Assembly (NCBI RefSeq): GCF_014696875.1
Contig: NZ_JACJQV010000228.1
Coordinates: forward strand, 1-57,803
DNA from: Microcystis wesenbergii FACHB-1317
Lineage (GTDB): Bacteria > Cyanobacteriota > Cyanobacteriia > Cyanobacteriales > Microcystaceae
Reading direction: 5' to 3'
Length of the DNA: 57,803 nt
This document shows, one piece after another, positions 33,265-41,375 of this stretch (positions are counted from its first letter, which is position 1; each line of letters opens with the position of its first letter). A model generated the notes under the pieces. The model saw nothing but the letters and a program-made list of their open reading frames with translations, had not been told where the DNA came from and searched no databases. Both the position numbers and the translations under genes were made by a program.

Positions 33265-34674
33265 ATTAATAGTTCAGTTAATGTAGCAGAAAGATTGTTA
33301 GAAATCAACAATCTTGATCGAGAATTATTTAATTATTTTCAAGACAAATTAATTGATTCTGAGCAATTATCTCGTACCCTAGTCAGTTTTCAAGGTAATA
33401 AGAACCAACCGGTTTATCGCTGGTATAAATATAAAGAGGGTTTTTCCGTTGATCTGATAGTTTATCTTCTAGAAAAATATGGTATCAAACAAGGAAAAAT
33501 ACTAGACCCTTTTGCTGGCAGCGGAACAACTTTATTTGCGGCGGCGGCCAGGGGTTTATCAGCAGATGGAATAGAACTATTGCCGATTGGACAAGAATTA
33601 ATTATTACTAGACAAATTTTAGAAAATGGCTTAAATAGTGATGATATACATCGTCTAGAGTACTGGTCTAACCATAGCCTTTGGCAACAGGTAGATGACA
33701 AAGTTAAGTTATTAGAATTACCAATTACTCAAGGAGCATATCCCCAAGAAAATCAGGCTTGTATAGAAAGTTACTTAGGGTTGATTGCCCAAGAGAATGA
33801 GCGAGTGCAAGCGATCTTAAAATTTGCCTTACTTTCTATTCTCGAATCAATTAGCTATACTAGAAAAGATGGTCAATACCTCCGTTGGGATTATCGTTCT
33901 GGTAAACAACAGGGCAAAAATATATTTGACAAAGGAAAAATTTTAGACTTTAAAACTGCCCTACATAGCAAGTTACGAGAAATTCTCGCAGATTTAGAGC
34001 CTAGTCAGCAACAATTGGAACTTTTTTCTAGAGATTATCCTCGGGGAAAAATTCAACTATATCAAGGTTCTTGTCTTGAGATTTTGCCAGAGATTTCGTC
34101 AGAAAAATACGATTCTATTATTACTTCTCCTCCTTATTGTAATCGCTATGATTATACTCGTATCTACGCTTTGGAATTGGCTCTGTTGGGAATAGATCAA
34201 CTACAATTAAAACAATTACGTCAACAAATGCTTAGTTGCACTGTTGAAAATAAACCCAAAGAGTTACTAAAAATCAATGAACATTGGTCGCCAGCCATTG
34301 CCATAACTGATCGTCAAAAATTATTAGAAAGTATCCTAGGTTATTTAGAGGAATTAAAATCAAGCAAGGCCTTAAATAACCATGGTATTCCTCGGATGAT
34401 TAGGGGGTATTTTCTGGAAATGTCTTGTCTAATTTATGAATGCTTTCGGGTTATGAAATCCTCGGGTATTTTCTGTATGATTAATGATAACGTGCGCTAT
34501 GCGGGGGCTAGTATTTCTGTAGATTTAATTTTGTCAAAAATTGCCGAAGAAATTGGATTTAAAGTAGAAAATATTTTAGTAGTTCCTCAGGGAAAAGGTA
34601 ATAGTAGTCAGCAAATGGGATGTCATGGTAGAGAATCTTTAAGAAAATGTATTTATGTGTGGAGAAAGCCTTAA
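33262..34674 (+). CDS. Type II DNA methyltransferase (amino-methylating, AvaI/BsoBI-type system)
   Basis: A 470-residue S-adenosylmethionine-dependent DNA methyltransferase. Motif I is DPFAGSGTT (82-90) and motif IV is SPPY (289-292), so the target-recognition stretch lies between them (class alpha order). SPPY favours N4-cytosine methylation, though N6-adenine is not excluded. It protects the host from the neighbouring nuclease, probably at CYCGRG. The start ATG lies in a duplicated scrap of ruvB and has no clear Shine-Dalgarno sequence. Its TAA overlaps the nuclease ATG by one base (TAATG at 34672-34676), giving coupled translation with the methylase first. Codon use is more AT-rich than in flanking pfkA and hisF, fitting acquisition. 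Confidence 0.88.
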   Translation: MINSSVNVAERLLEINNLDRELFNYFQDKLIDSEQLSRTLVSFQGNKNQPVYRWYKYKEGFSVDLIVYLLEKYGIKQGKILDPFAGSGTTLFAAAARGLSADGIELLPIGQELIITRQILENGLNSDDIHRLEYWSNHSLWQQVDDKVKLLELPITQGAYPQENQACIESYLGLIAQENERVQAILKFALLSILESISYTRKDGQYLRWDYRSGKQQGKNIFDKGKILDFKTALHSKLREILADLEPSQQQLELFSRDYPRGKIQLYQGSCLEILPEISSEKYDSIITSPPYCNRYDYTRIYALELALLGIDQLQLKQLRQQMLSCTVENKPKELLKINEHWSPAIAITDRQKLLESILGYLEELKSSKALNNHGIPRMIRGYFLEMSCLIYECFRVMKSSGIFCMINDNVRYAGASISVDLILSKIAEEIGFKVENILVVPQGKGNSSQQMGCHGRESLRKCIYVWRKP

Positions 34675-35645
34675 TGGAAAAACCCTATCTCTTGCATTTA
34701 AACCAAAGTTGTGATTTGGAGACTACCTATGAAGCTATCCGTTCAGGATTTATTGCTCTAGCCTTAGAAAAAAATCAGAGAGCTACTCCTTTAATTGCAG
34801 AAGCAAGAACCTTAAAAATTATTGCCCAAACCGTAAACAATCCTAGAGAGTTACTAAACATCCCAGATATTCAAGCGGCTTTATTAACTGCATCGGGAAT
34901 TTCTGATAAAGCTAAAAATTATTTACATCCCCAAGACAAGGTAGAAGCAATTCAAGAATTAATTGTCAATTTTCTGGAACCTGCGGGGACTAATTTTGTC
35001 GAGGAGTTAGTCTATAGATTTCTATTGATTCGGGGTGACACTTTAGGAGGAATCATGAGAAACGCGGGTGGCTCCTTAGCTCAAAGTAAATTTACTCGTT
35101 CTCTATTAGCAACTTTAAGAGTAGCAGGAATTGCTTATGATTGGCTCAATTCTAGTAATAATCAATGGAGAGCAGCGGAAGAAATGACACCTAATCTAGA
35201 AATCTTGGTTAGAGGTGTTAGCTGGTTAAATAACAGCCAACCAAGAACAATAATTTATAATGTCAATGTTCCCATTGTTAATAACAACAATATTGATTTG
35301 TGCCTTTTAAAATGTGATTCGACGCAATTAGCTAATCAAAAAAACAAAAAACAAACCTTACAATCTCCTGATTTATACATTGCTTTGGGAGAATTGAAAG
35401 GTGGGATTGATCCCGCGGGAGCAGATGAACATTGGAAAACTGCTCGTACTGCTTTGCAGAGAATTGATGATGCTTTTAGAAAAATCTCTAAGCATCCTTA
35501 TACTTTTTTTATCGGCGCTGCTATTGAAACAAAAATGGCTAGGGAAATTTATCAGCAATTAGAGACGAAAAAACTCACCAATGCCGCTAACTTAACCAAT
35601 GATAATCAACTGGTTTCAATTATGCGTTGGCTATGCCATCTTTAA
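34674..35645 (+). CDS. AvaI/BsoBI-family type II restriction endonuclease
   Basis: A 323-residue nuclease, the length of BsoBI. The PD-(D/E)XK core is SPDLYIALGELKGG with Asp233, Glu240 and Lys242, followed by IDPAGADEHWK with His253. Glu240, Lys242 and His253 fall at the positions I recall for the BsoBI active site. Asp208 (NNIDLCLL) is a likely further metal ligand. Family members cut C^YCGRG. It is translated from an ATG overlapping the methylase stop. All catalytic residues are present, so the enzyme may be active. The gene ends 21 bases before the convergent ruvB stop. Confidence 0.87.
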   Translation: MEKPYLLHLNQSCDLETTYEAIRSGFIALALEKNQRATPLIAEARTLKIIAQTVNNPRELLNIPDIQAALLTASGISDKAKNYLHPQDKVEAIQELIVNFLEPAGTNFVEELVYRFLLIRGDTLGGIMRNAGGSLAQSKFTRSLLATLRVAGIAYDWLNSSNNQWRAAEEMTPNLEILVRGVSWLNNSQPRTIIYNVNVPIVNNNNIDLCLLKCDSTQLANQKNKKQTLQSPDLYIALGELKGGIDPAGADEHWKTARTALQRIDDAFRKISKHPYTFFIGAAIETKMAREIYQQLETKKLTNAANLTNDNQLVSIMRWLCHL

Positions 35646-35665
35646 CCTAGTTAACAGCTAGAAAA

Positions 35666-36754
35666 CTAGAACTCGAACAAAGGTAAACTCCGATCCCTAT
35701 TTTTCGGCAATTTCGCCAGTAAACCTAAATGTTCGTAGGCGGCAGCCGTCACCATGCGACCCCGGGGAGTACGATTAAGATAACCTATTTGTAATAAATA
35801 AGGCTCGTACACCTCCTCAATCGTTTTGGCATCTTCTCCCGTGGCTGCCGCTACTGCTTCCAATCCCACGGGTTTACCTTGAAACTGTTCGATCATCGTC
35901 TTTAATACTAATCGATCAGTCCAATCTAAACCCATAGAATCCACATTTAATTGATTTAATCCCTCAGCGGCTAACTGGGGGGTGATAATAGTTTCTCCCT
36001 TCACCTGCACATAGTCGCGCACTCGTTTTAATAAACGATTGGCAATGCGTGGAGTTCCCCGACTGCGACGGGCAATTTCGATCGCACCCGCTTCGGTAAT
36101 GGGAATATTAAAAATATTAGCACTTCTGAGCATAATTGCCGTCAATTCCTCAACTGTATAGAAACGCAGACGTTGAATCATGCCAAAACGATCGCGTAAA
36201 GGCGCAGTTAAAGAGCCAACTTTGGTAGTAGCACCGATTAAAGTAAAGGGAGGTAAAGAAATACTGCGAATTTTCGCCGCTTGACCCTTGCCAATCGTCA
36301 CATCTAGGCGATAATCCTCCATCGCTGGGTATAATAGCTCCTCCGTTACCCGATTCAGTCGATGAATTTCGTCGATAAAAAGAATATCCCGGGGTTGAAG
36401 ATTGATCAGGATGCCGGTAATGTCCCGGGGACGCTCTAAAGCGGGGGCGGCGGTAATGCGGCAATTTACTCCCATCTCGGCCGCTAAAATTAAAGCCATG
36501 GTGGTTTTTCCTAATCCCGGCGGTCCGTAGAAGAGCAAATGATCGATCGCTTCTTGTCTAGCTTTGGCCGCGGCGATGGTGACTTTTAGATTAGCCTTTA
36601 AGTCCTGTTGACCGATATAATCCTCTAGGGATTGCGGACGAATCTGCGCTTCTGCTTTTTCCGTTTCTTCTATAGTGGGATTGGGAGTGAGCAGATTTTC
36701 CTCGGCAGCCGGGGGGGAATTGTGCGATCGTTTGATGGCCATTGTTACAATCAA
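35666..36754 (-). CDS. ruvB: Holliday junction branch-migration helicase RuvB
   Basis: A 362-residue AAA+ motor that drives Holliday junction migration with RuvA. It has [22 protein letters not shown], Walker [12 protein letters not shown], Walker [14 protein letters not shown], sensor 1 [21 protein letters not shown] with the Arg finger region, and the C-terminal winged helix ending in [21 protein letters not shown]. The gene is intact despite the R-M insertion at its 3' end, because the last 60 bases were duplicated. Only its final residues differ from the alternative end in the left copy. Its start lies 11 bases from the divergent hisF start. Confidence 0.96.
   Translation of the reverse strand: MIVTMAIKRSHNSPPAAEENLLTPNPTIEETEKAEAQIRPQSLEDYIGQQDLKANLKVTIAAAKARQEAIDHLLFYGPPGLGKTTMALILAAEMGVNCRITAAPALERPRDITGILINLQPRDILFIDEIHRLNRVTEELLYPAMEDYRLDVTIGKGQAAKIRSISLPPFTLIGATTKVGSLTAPLRDRFGMIQRLRFYTVEELTAIMLRSANIFNIPITEAGAIEIARRSRGTPRIANRLLKRVRDYVQVKGETIITPQLAAEGLNQLNVDSMGLDWTDRLVLKTMIEQFQGKPVGLEAVAAATGEDAKTIEEVYEPYLLQIGYLNRTPRGRMVTAAAYEHLGLLAKLPKNRDRSLPLFEF
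35672..35731. repeat. Right copy of the 60-bp duplication (inside ruvB)
   Basis: The partner of 33205-33264. It encodes the current RuvB C-terminus. The R-M genes lie exactly between the two copies. Confidence 0.88.
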
Positions 36755-36765
36755 GAGTCTAGGAT

Positions 36766-37530
36766 ATGTTAGCGAAGCGGATTTTGCCTTGTTTGGATGT
36801 CAATAAAGGTCGGGTAGTTAAAGGAGTTAATTTCGTCAATCTTCAGGATGCTGGCGACCCCGTGGAGTTGGCCCGCTTGTATAATCAGGCAGGGGCCGAT
36901 GAGTTGGTTTTTCTTGATATTACTGCTACCCATGAAGATCGCGACACGATTATTGATGTAGTCTATCGTACGGCGGAACAGGTTTTTATTCCTCTGACCG
37001 TGGGTGGCGGTATCCAATCCTTAGAAAATATTAAAAATTTGTTAAGAGCCGGGGCCGATAAAGTCAGCATTAACTCGGCTGCCGTGCGCGAGCCGGAATT
37101 GCTCGATCGAGCCAGCGATCGCTTTGGGAAACAGTGCATTGTGGTGGCGATCGATGCTAGACGACGTAAGGATGAGCATAACCCCGGTTGGGAGGTTTAT
37201 GTTCGGGGTGGACGCGAAAATACGGGTATTGATGCTTTATTATGGGCCCAAGAAGTGGAAAAACGCGGGGCAGGTGAGTTGTTAGTTACCAGTATGGATG
37301 CCGACGGCACGCAAGCGGGTTACGATCTGGCCTTGACAAAAGCGATCGCGGAAAGGGTGGAGATTCCTGTGATTGCTTCGGGAGGAGCGGGTAATTGTCA
37401 GCATATCTACGAAGCATTGACGGAAGGGCGGGCAGAAGCGGCTTTATTGGCTTCTTTGCTCCATTATGGTCAATTAACCATCGCTGAGGTTAAAAATTAT
37501 CTGCAAAATCAACAAGTACCCGTGCGTTAG
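36766..37530 (+). CDS. hisF: Imidazole glycerol phosphate synthase cyclase subunit HisF
   Basis: A 254-residue (beta/alpha)8 barrel that, with HisH, forms the imidazole ring of histidine and releases AICAR. It has [23 protein letters not shown] with the catalytic Asp11, [43 protein letters not shown] with the second catalytic Asp near 130, and [12 protein letters not shown]. It is divergent from ruvB, with only 11 bases between start codons, so its promoter must lie within or overlap ruvB. No other his gene is adjacent. Confidence 0.96.
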   Translation: MLAKRILPCLDVNKGRVVKGVNFVNLQDAGDPVELARLYNQAGADELVFLDITATHEDRDTIIDVVYRTAEQVFIPLTVGGGIQSLENIKNLLRAGADKVSINSAAVREPELLDRASDRFGKQCIVVAIDARRRKDEHNPGWEVYVRGGRENTGIDALLWAQEVEKRGAGELLVTSMDADGTQAGYDLALTKAIAERVEIPVIASGGAGNCQHIYEALTEGRAEAALLASLLHYGQLTIAEVKNYLQNQQVPVR

Positions 37531-37776
37531 CCAGGGAAAATGAGGGACAGATTTGCAGAACTTAATCTAGTGATTGAGTCGCTTTTCCGGGATAAGGATT
37601 TCTTCAGGCTTAAACCCAAGAATAGCAAGGTTTAGACCTATTACTGAAAGCTAATGGCTGACGGCTGACAGCCGCGATCGAGCAACCGGCAAAAAATCCC
37701 TATTTTTAACTTCCGTCCGATTATCCCTCGGGAAAATTATGTATTAGAATAGAGGAAAGTTAACAAAATTTAAAAT

Positions 37777-37977
37777 ATGTTAGTTCCGATTCTCATCTTT
37801 GACCTCGGTCTTGTGGCTTGGTCATTGCATCTGATGCAGCAAGCGTTTGACAAGCAAGAGTTTTCCTTGATGCTGGCGGGAACCTTAGTGGCAGCAGCGG
37901 CAGCGGCTATGTTAGTAGTTTATTTCCTCATGGGTCACTGTTTAACCTATTTAACCCAAATTCCGGCTCCTGTCTAA
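37777..37977 (+). CDS. Small two-helix membrane protein, unknown
   Basis: A 66-residue protein with two hydrophobic helices, MLVPILIFDLGLVAWSLHL and the Ala-rich LMLAGTLVAAAAAAMLVVYFL, joined by a short polar loop (QQAFDKQEF). There is no signal cleavage site. I do not recognise it; its compact, regular sequence suggests a conserved cyanobacterial protein rather than chance. A TAGAATAGAGG-type AT/purine region precedes it. The 246-base spacer before it (37531-37776) holds no gene, only a GGCTGACGGCTGACAGCC inverted motif near 37650. Confidence 0.6.
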   Translation: MLVPILIFDLGLVAWSLHLMQQAFDKQEFSLMLAGTLVAAAAAAMLVVYFLMGHCLTYLTQIPAPV

Positions 37978-38054
37978 ATGGAGGCGAGGCGATTGTTTTA
38001 CCATTGTCAATGAGCGATCGCCTTTTGAGTGACAAATTTTTTTCTCGCCCCCCC

Positions 38055-38084
38055 TTGACAAAATGATTCTATTTAAGCTATATT
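38055..38084 (+). promoter_or_regulatory. Promoter of the tRNA-Ala gene
   Basis: TTGACA (38055-38060), an 18-base spacer and TATATT (38079-38084); the tRNA begins 17 bases after the -10 box. Confidence 0.75.
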
Positions 38085-38100
38085 CAAAAATGGTCTTCAA

Positions 38101-38173
38101 GGGGTTATAGCTCAGTTGGTAGAGCACCTCAATGGCATTGAGGGGGTCAGCGGTTCGAATCCGCTTAGCTCCA
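38101..38173 (+). tRNA. tRNA-Ala (GGC anticodon)
   Basis: A 73-nt cloverleaf. The acceptor GGGGTTA pairs with TAGCTCC, the D arm is AGCTC...GAGC, the anticodon stem CCTCA/TGAGG closes loop ATGGCAT with anticodon GGC, and the T arm is GCGG TTCGAAT CCGC with discriminator A. The CCA end is not encoded. It reads GCC and GCU alanine codons. The 126 bases downstream hold no evident terminator or gene before the MITE at 38301. Confidence 0.96.
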
Positions 38174-38300
38174 TACAGTTAGGATAAGAGTTTCAGGGTT
38201 ACTGGAACCAAAAAAGTAACGAGGAGATGGTAAATTGAAAGGGGATTTCTAGTTAGAAAAGTCTCTTTTTACCTCGATACTCTCTCAGGACAAAATTAAT

Positions 38301-38674
38301 AAACCTCTTGCATAATTAATTTTTGAGGGTTCAAAAACGGCAAAAACAAGGATTAAATTACATAAAATCTGGAAATAGACCGTTTAATTGATTATTATTC
38401 ATTCTTAATTCTGGCTCTTCGGTTTGTCTTATGCAACGGACAGGGTTATAGGGAATGAAACTCTTATAGAGAAAGGCACTTGGCGATTTTTGTCAATTTT
38501 TTTCGATCTAGAGCGAACTAATCAATTAAATCTTTTGCCAGACAAGGATTTAGTCGATTTATGCCACCCTATCGAACCATACCAAGTAACGAAGAGCCTT
38601 AATTCTCCTGACTACTGACTACTGACTACTGACTCCTAACCCTAACAACAATTTTTGATTTTTACAAGAGGTCT
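38301..38674. mobile_element. AGACCTCTTGCA-family element at the start of the AI-2E gene, carrying a nested element
   Basis: The left end AAACCTCTTGCA and the right end ACAAGAGGTCT are flanked by a 3-bp duplication AAT (38298-38300 and 38675-38677). The right AAT supplies AT of the AI-2E start codon. The internal sequence matches 22650-23112. A 186-bp element of another family lies inside it. Confidence 0.85.
38413..38598. mobile_element. ISL3-like MITE nested in the previous element
   Basis: The ends are GGCTCTTCG and CGAAGAGCC, with a perfect 8-bp duplication TTAATTCT (38405-38412 and 38599-38606). The GGCTCTTC terminus and 8-bp duplication are ISL3 hallmarks. The related element at 22650 shows the uninterrupted sequence TTAATTCTCCTGAC. 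No transposase domain remains. Confidence 0.85.
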
Positions 38675-38675
38675 A

Positions 38676-39773
38676 ATGATAGAGCTTTTTAAGCAACTAC
38701 CTCGTTGGTTGCGGCTAAGTCTAGTTTTTCCGCTCTTATTTCTCAATGGTTGGTTATTATTCCAATTATTTAGCTATCTAGAACCCTTAGTCAGTATTTT
38801 TGTCACTGCTAGTTTACTAGCTTTTGTCTTAGATGTTCCCATCAAACTGCTGCAAAGACGCGGGGTTAATCGCAGTGGTTCGATCGCTATTGTCTTTTTA
38901 ATTGCCCTATTAATTTTGATTGTTTTAGGTTTAATTTTAATTCCCCAGATTGTCGAGCAATTAAGCAGTTTAATCAATAGTTTGCCCCAGTGGATCGAGT
39001 CGGGAACCGAACAGATACAAAATTTAGAAAAGTGGGATAAAACTCAGAAATATGCGATTTATATCGAGCAATCAATCACCCAGTTATCGGAACGACTAAC
39101 CAATGTTTTACAAACTCTTAGCACGCAATTACTCAGCTTTGTGCTGGGAACTATCAACAGTATCCTAAACATTCTCTTTGTTCTGGTTCTAACTGTCTTT
39201 CTGGTTCTCTATGGCGAACAAATTTGGGAGGGAATTTTTAGCTGGATTCCTGCTCCCTGGAATTTCAAATTAAGAACGATTATTCGTCAAACTTTTGAAA
39301 CCTATTTTGCTGGTCAAACCATTTTAGCGGGAATTCTCAGCCTTGCTCAAATTTTTGTTTTTGTGGTTCTCAAGGTCGATTATGCCCTATTATTCGGGGT
39401 GGCGATCGGTCTAACTACATTAATTCCTTTTGCCAGTGCCTTCACCATTATTGGCATTAGTACCCTACTGATGTTTCAAGATTTTTGGTTAGGGTTAAAA
39501 GTTTTGACCCTGACTATTATTGTCGGTCAAATTAATGATAATGTCATCGCTCCTCGGTTAATGGGAGGTATGATCGGACTTAATCCCGTCTGGATTATTC
39601 TATCTCTTTTTATCGGTGGCAAAGTGGCAGGAATTCTCGGTTTATTGATAGCGGTACCCATCGCTAGTGTGCTGAAAAGTACCATCGATATTATCCGCTC
39701 ACAGCAACGGGAAAAAGAACCGGTAGTTTTCCTAGAAGAAACGGTGAAAAATTCCTCGGAGGAGAGCAAATAA
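38676..39773 (+). CDS. AI-2E (YdiK/PerM-type) family membrane transporter
   Basis: A 365-residue polytopic protein of the AI-2 exporter/PerM superfamily with about eight membrane helices. It has the characteristic central loop (VEQLSSLINSLPQWIESG, QNLEKWDK), FETYFAGQTILAGILSLAQI, QINDNVIAPRLMGGMIGLNPVWIILSLFIGGKVAGILGLLIAVP. Family members export autoinducer-2 or act as Na+/H+ antiporters; the substrate here is unknown. ATG 38676 lies inside the 3-bp duplication of a MITE whose terminal AAGAGG, five bases upstream, is the only Shine-Dalgarno-like sequence available. The last 25 residues are charged and cytosolic. Confidence 0.9.
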   Translation: MIELFKQLPRWLRLSLVFPLLFLNGWLLFQLFSYLEPLVSIFVTASLLAFVLDVPIKLLQRRGVNRSGSIAIVFLIALLILIVLGLILIPQIVEQLSSLINSLPQWIESGTEQIQNLEKWDKTQKYAIYIEQSITQLSERLTNVLQTLSTQLLSFVLGTINSILNILFVLVLTVFLVLYGEQIWEGIFSWIPAPWNFKLRTIIRQTFETYFAGQTILAGILSLAQIFVFVVLKVDYALLFGVAIGLTTLIPFASAFTIIGISTLLMFQDFWLGLKVLTLTIIVGQINDNVIAPRLMGGMIGLNPVWIILSLFIGGKVAGILGLLIAVPIASVLKSTIDIIRSQQREKEPVVFLEETVKNSSEESK

Positions 39774-39852
39774 TAATAAATCCTGTTTTTTCAGTGAACA
39801 GTAAACAGTAAACAGTAATGAGTGAATTGAAAACTCACATCTGCTAACTGAT

Positions 39853-39970
39853 AAGTACCTAAGCAAAATTAATTACACATATCTAACTACCCCTTGCATG
39901 AGTGCCTTTTACCTTTTGCCTTTTGCCTTTTGCCTATCCTAACCAAGAAATTAATTCTGCACGACCACTT
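39853..39970. mobile_element. Small inverted-repeat element, second copy of the family at 15731
   Basis: The ends are AAGTACCTAAGCAAAATTAATT and the reverse complement AAGTGGTCGTGCAGAATTAA. The interior is a CCTTTTGCCTTTTGCC tract, in opposite orientation to 15731-15913. Joining its flanks (CTGAT|AACTGATAAC) rebuilds the surrounding heptamer repeat exactly, so it again inserted without a target duplication. Confidence 0.7.
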
Positions 39971-40018
39971 AACTGATAACTGATAACTGATAACTGATAA
40001 CTGATAACTGATAACTGT
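39971..40018. repeat. CTGATAA heptamer repeat (about seven units)
   Basis: Uninterrupted AACTGAT units running up to the stop codon of the minus-strand RNase HI gene. This is the longest run of this repeat in the window. Confidence 0.9.
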
Positions 40019-40869
40019 TATGAGCGGCTAATTTCTTCGAGAATAGCCATCGCTTCTGTCACCCTATCCCTAGGGATAAATAAATGATCGTGATAATAAC
40101 CAGAAATGACATTGACGCTAATTGCTGCTGCGGCCAGTTTCTCGCTAATTACCGCTAAAAATCCCACCGCCGCTAAACTAGAATGCACAGAAAGAGTAAT
40201 TTGTCTATAAATATATTTGTACTGCAAGCCCGTCCGATCGGCTTGCTGACGGGGAATAATCACCGTTATGCCTTCCTCTTCCTGAAATTGGCAGATAGGG
40301 GTTAATTGTAGCTGTTCTAGTCCTGTTGCTGTTAGGGAAGAAAAAACGAATTCTTCGGTATTTAGGACTGGTTTCAGGGATTGGAGCAGAATATCGAGAT
40401 TAGTTTCGCCTTCCTTTGGTTTTTCTGGCGATTTTTTCGCCGCATCCATACAATGATTGGCAGCAGCGTCAGCCAAACTATTTTTAGCTCGTTCAATCCA
40501 GCGCCAGCTAATGCGATCGAATCGGGCAACTAATTGACAAGCACGCTGATAAAAGGGACGTAAACTATCGCTTTTTACCTTCCAGTCTCCCTTAACTTGA
40601 TTGATGACTAATTGACTGTCTCCGCGAATTTCTAGGCTTTTTAAGCCTAATTCTTGGGCTTTTTCCAATCCAATAATCAATCCCGTGTATTCGGCCTCGT
40701 TATTAGTGGCTCTCTCCATATATCTAGTCGTGGTCAAGGAATTACCCTCGGCTAAAACTATTACCGCTGCACCGGCTGCTCTCCCCGGATTGCCGCGAGA
40801 ACCACCATCAAAATAGAGAATTGCTGAATTATCGGTTTTTTGAGCTTTTTTATCCATAATTTTCGTCAA
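40018..40869 (-). CDS. RNase HI-like domain fused to an ACT-type (DUF2241) domain
   Basis: A 283-residue two-domain protein. Residues 15-145 are an RNase H fold with the full DEDD set: Asp21 (LYFDGGSRGNPG), Glu58 (NNEAEY), Asp84 (RGDSQLVI) and Asp134 (SLADAAAN). Residues about 157-283 resemble the stand-alone ACT protein family DUF2241 (LDILLQSLKPVLNTEEFVF, EGITVIIPRQQADRTGL, ITLSVHSSLAAVGFLA, ISGYYHDHLFIP). ACT domains bind amino acids or other small ligands, so the fusion could be a ligand-tuned RNase acting on RNA-DNA hybrids. The frame is continuous with no sign of a stitch error. M1 or M5 may be the start. Confidence 0.82.
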   Translation of the reverse strand: MTKIMDKKAQKTDNSAILYFDGGSRGNPGRAAGAAVIVLAEGNSLTTTRYMERATNNEAEYTGLIIGLEKAQELGLKSLEIRGDSQLVINQVKGDWKVKSDSLRPFYQRACQLVARFDRISWRWIERAKNSLADAAANHCMDAAKKSPEKPKEGETNLDILLQSLKPVLNTEEFVFSSLTATGLEQLQLTPICQFQEEEGITVIIPRQQADRTGLQYKYIYRQITLSVHSSLAAVGFLAVISEKLAAAAISVNVISGYYHDHLFIPRDRVTEAMAILEEISRS

Positions 40870-41088
40870 TAAATCTTGTTATCTCCATTTTTATCTCTTT
40901 GACAATTCTAGGCGGTAGCGATTCCGGGATCGGCAAAGCGGACAAGGCAACAATAGCAAGATTTTAGCCGATCGCCGCTACCGGGTAACTTTTTTTCTTC
41001 AGGTTATTGATAATTATTTGCAGTTGTTGGTTATACTGAGAACATCAGCCTAGAGTTATATTGCTAATAGTTCTCAATTAAAAGCCCC

Positions 41089-41331
41089 ATGAGTATAGAC
41101 AAATGGCCATCGGAAGGTGAGAAAATCTTCAATCTTAGTGCTTGGGATCCCTGGCAGGTTTACCACCAGATGCAGGCCCTAAACATTGAATGTCAATGCT
41201 CGCTCCATCAGCTTTTGCCGGTTCGCATTGATGCCTCCGCTCAACTTTTATAGCTGTGGATTGTCCTGCGACAGGTGGAGGCCTCCCGAGGCTGTTTAAT
41301 CGCTTGGCTAGAAACCTGTTGGCAGGCATAA
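41089..41331 (+). pseudogene. Small gene with an in-frame TAG at codon 55
   Basis: ATG 41089 opens an 81-codon frame ending at TAA 41331. It reads MSIDKWPSEGEKIF ... YHQMQALNIECQC ... DASAQLL, then TAG (41251-41253), then LWIVLRQVEASRGCLIAWLETCWQA. The second half reads as a natural continuation (an amphipathic helix rich in Leu/Trp), so an original 80-residue protein seems to have gained a nonsense codon. The alternatives are a 54-residue shortened protein or stop readthrough. The family is unknown, though the composition looks like a small conserved cyanobacterial protein. The rest of 40870-41375 has no gene. Confidence 0.5.
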
Positions 41332-41375
41332 TCCTTGAGAAAAATTAGCAATCTGAGAGTAAAAAGTGAGAAAGT

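Noticed and set aside
38424-38618. 64-codon ORF starting inside the ISL3-like MITE
   Set aside because: It spans the MITE boundary and target duplication, with no homology-like features; a chance frame.
39971-40018. CTGATAA repeat as CRISPR-like or iteron origin
   Set aside because: Seven-base units without spacers; the same short repeat is scattered at five places, and no replication gene is near.
41135-41329. Minus-strand ORF of 64 codons
   Set aside because: Antisense to the stop-interrupted small gene; Pro/Arg-rich shadow without a ribosome site.
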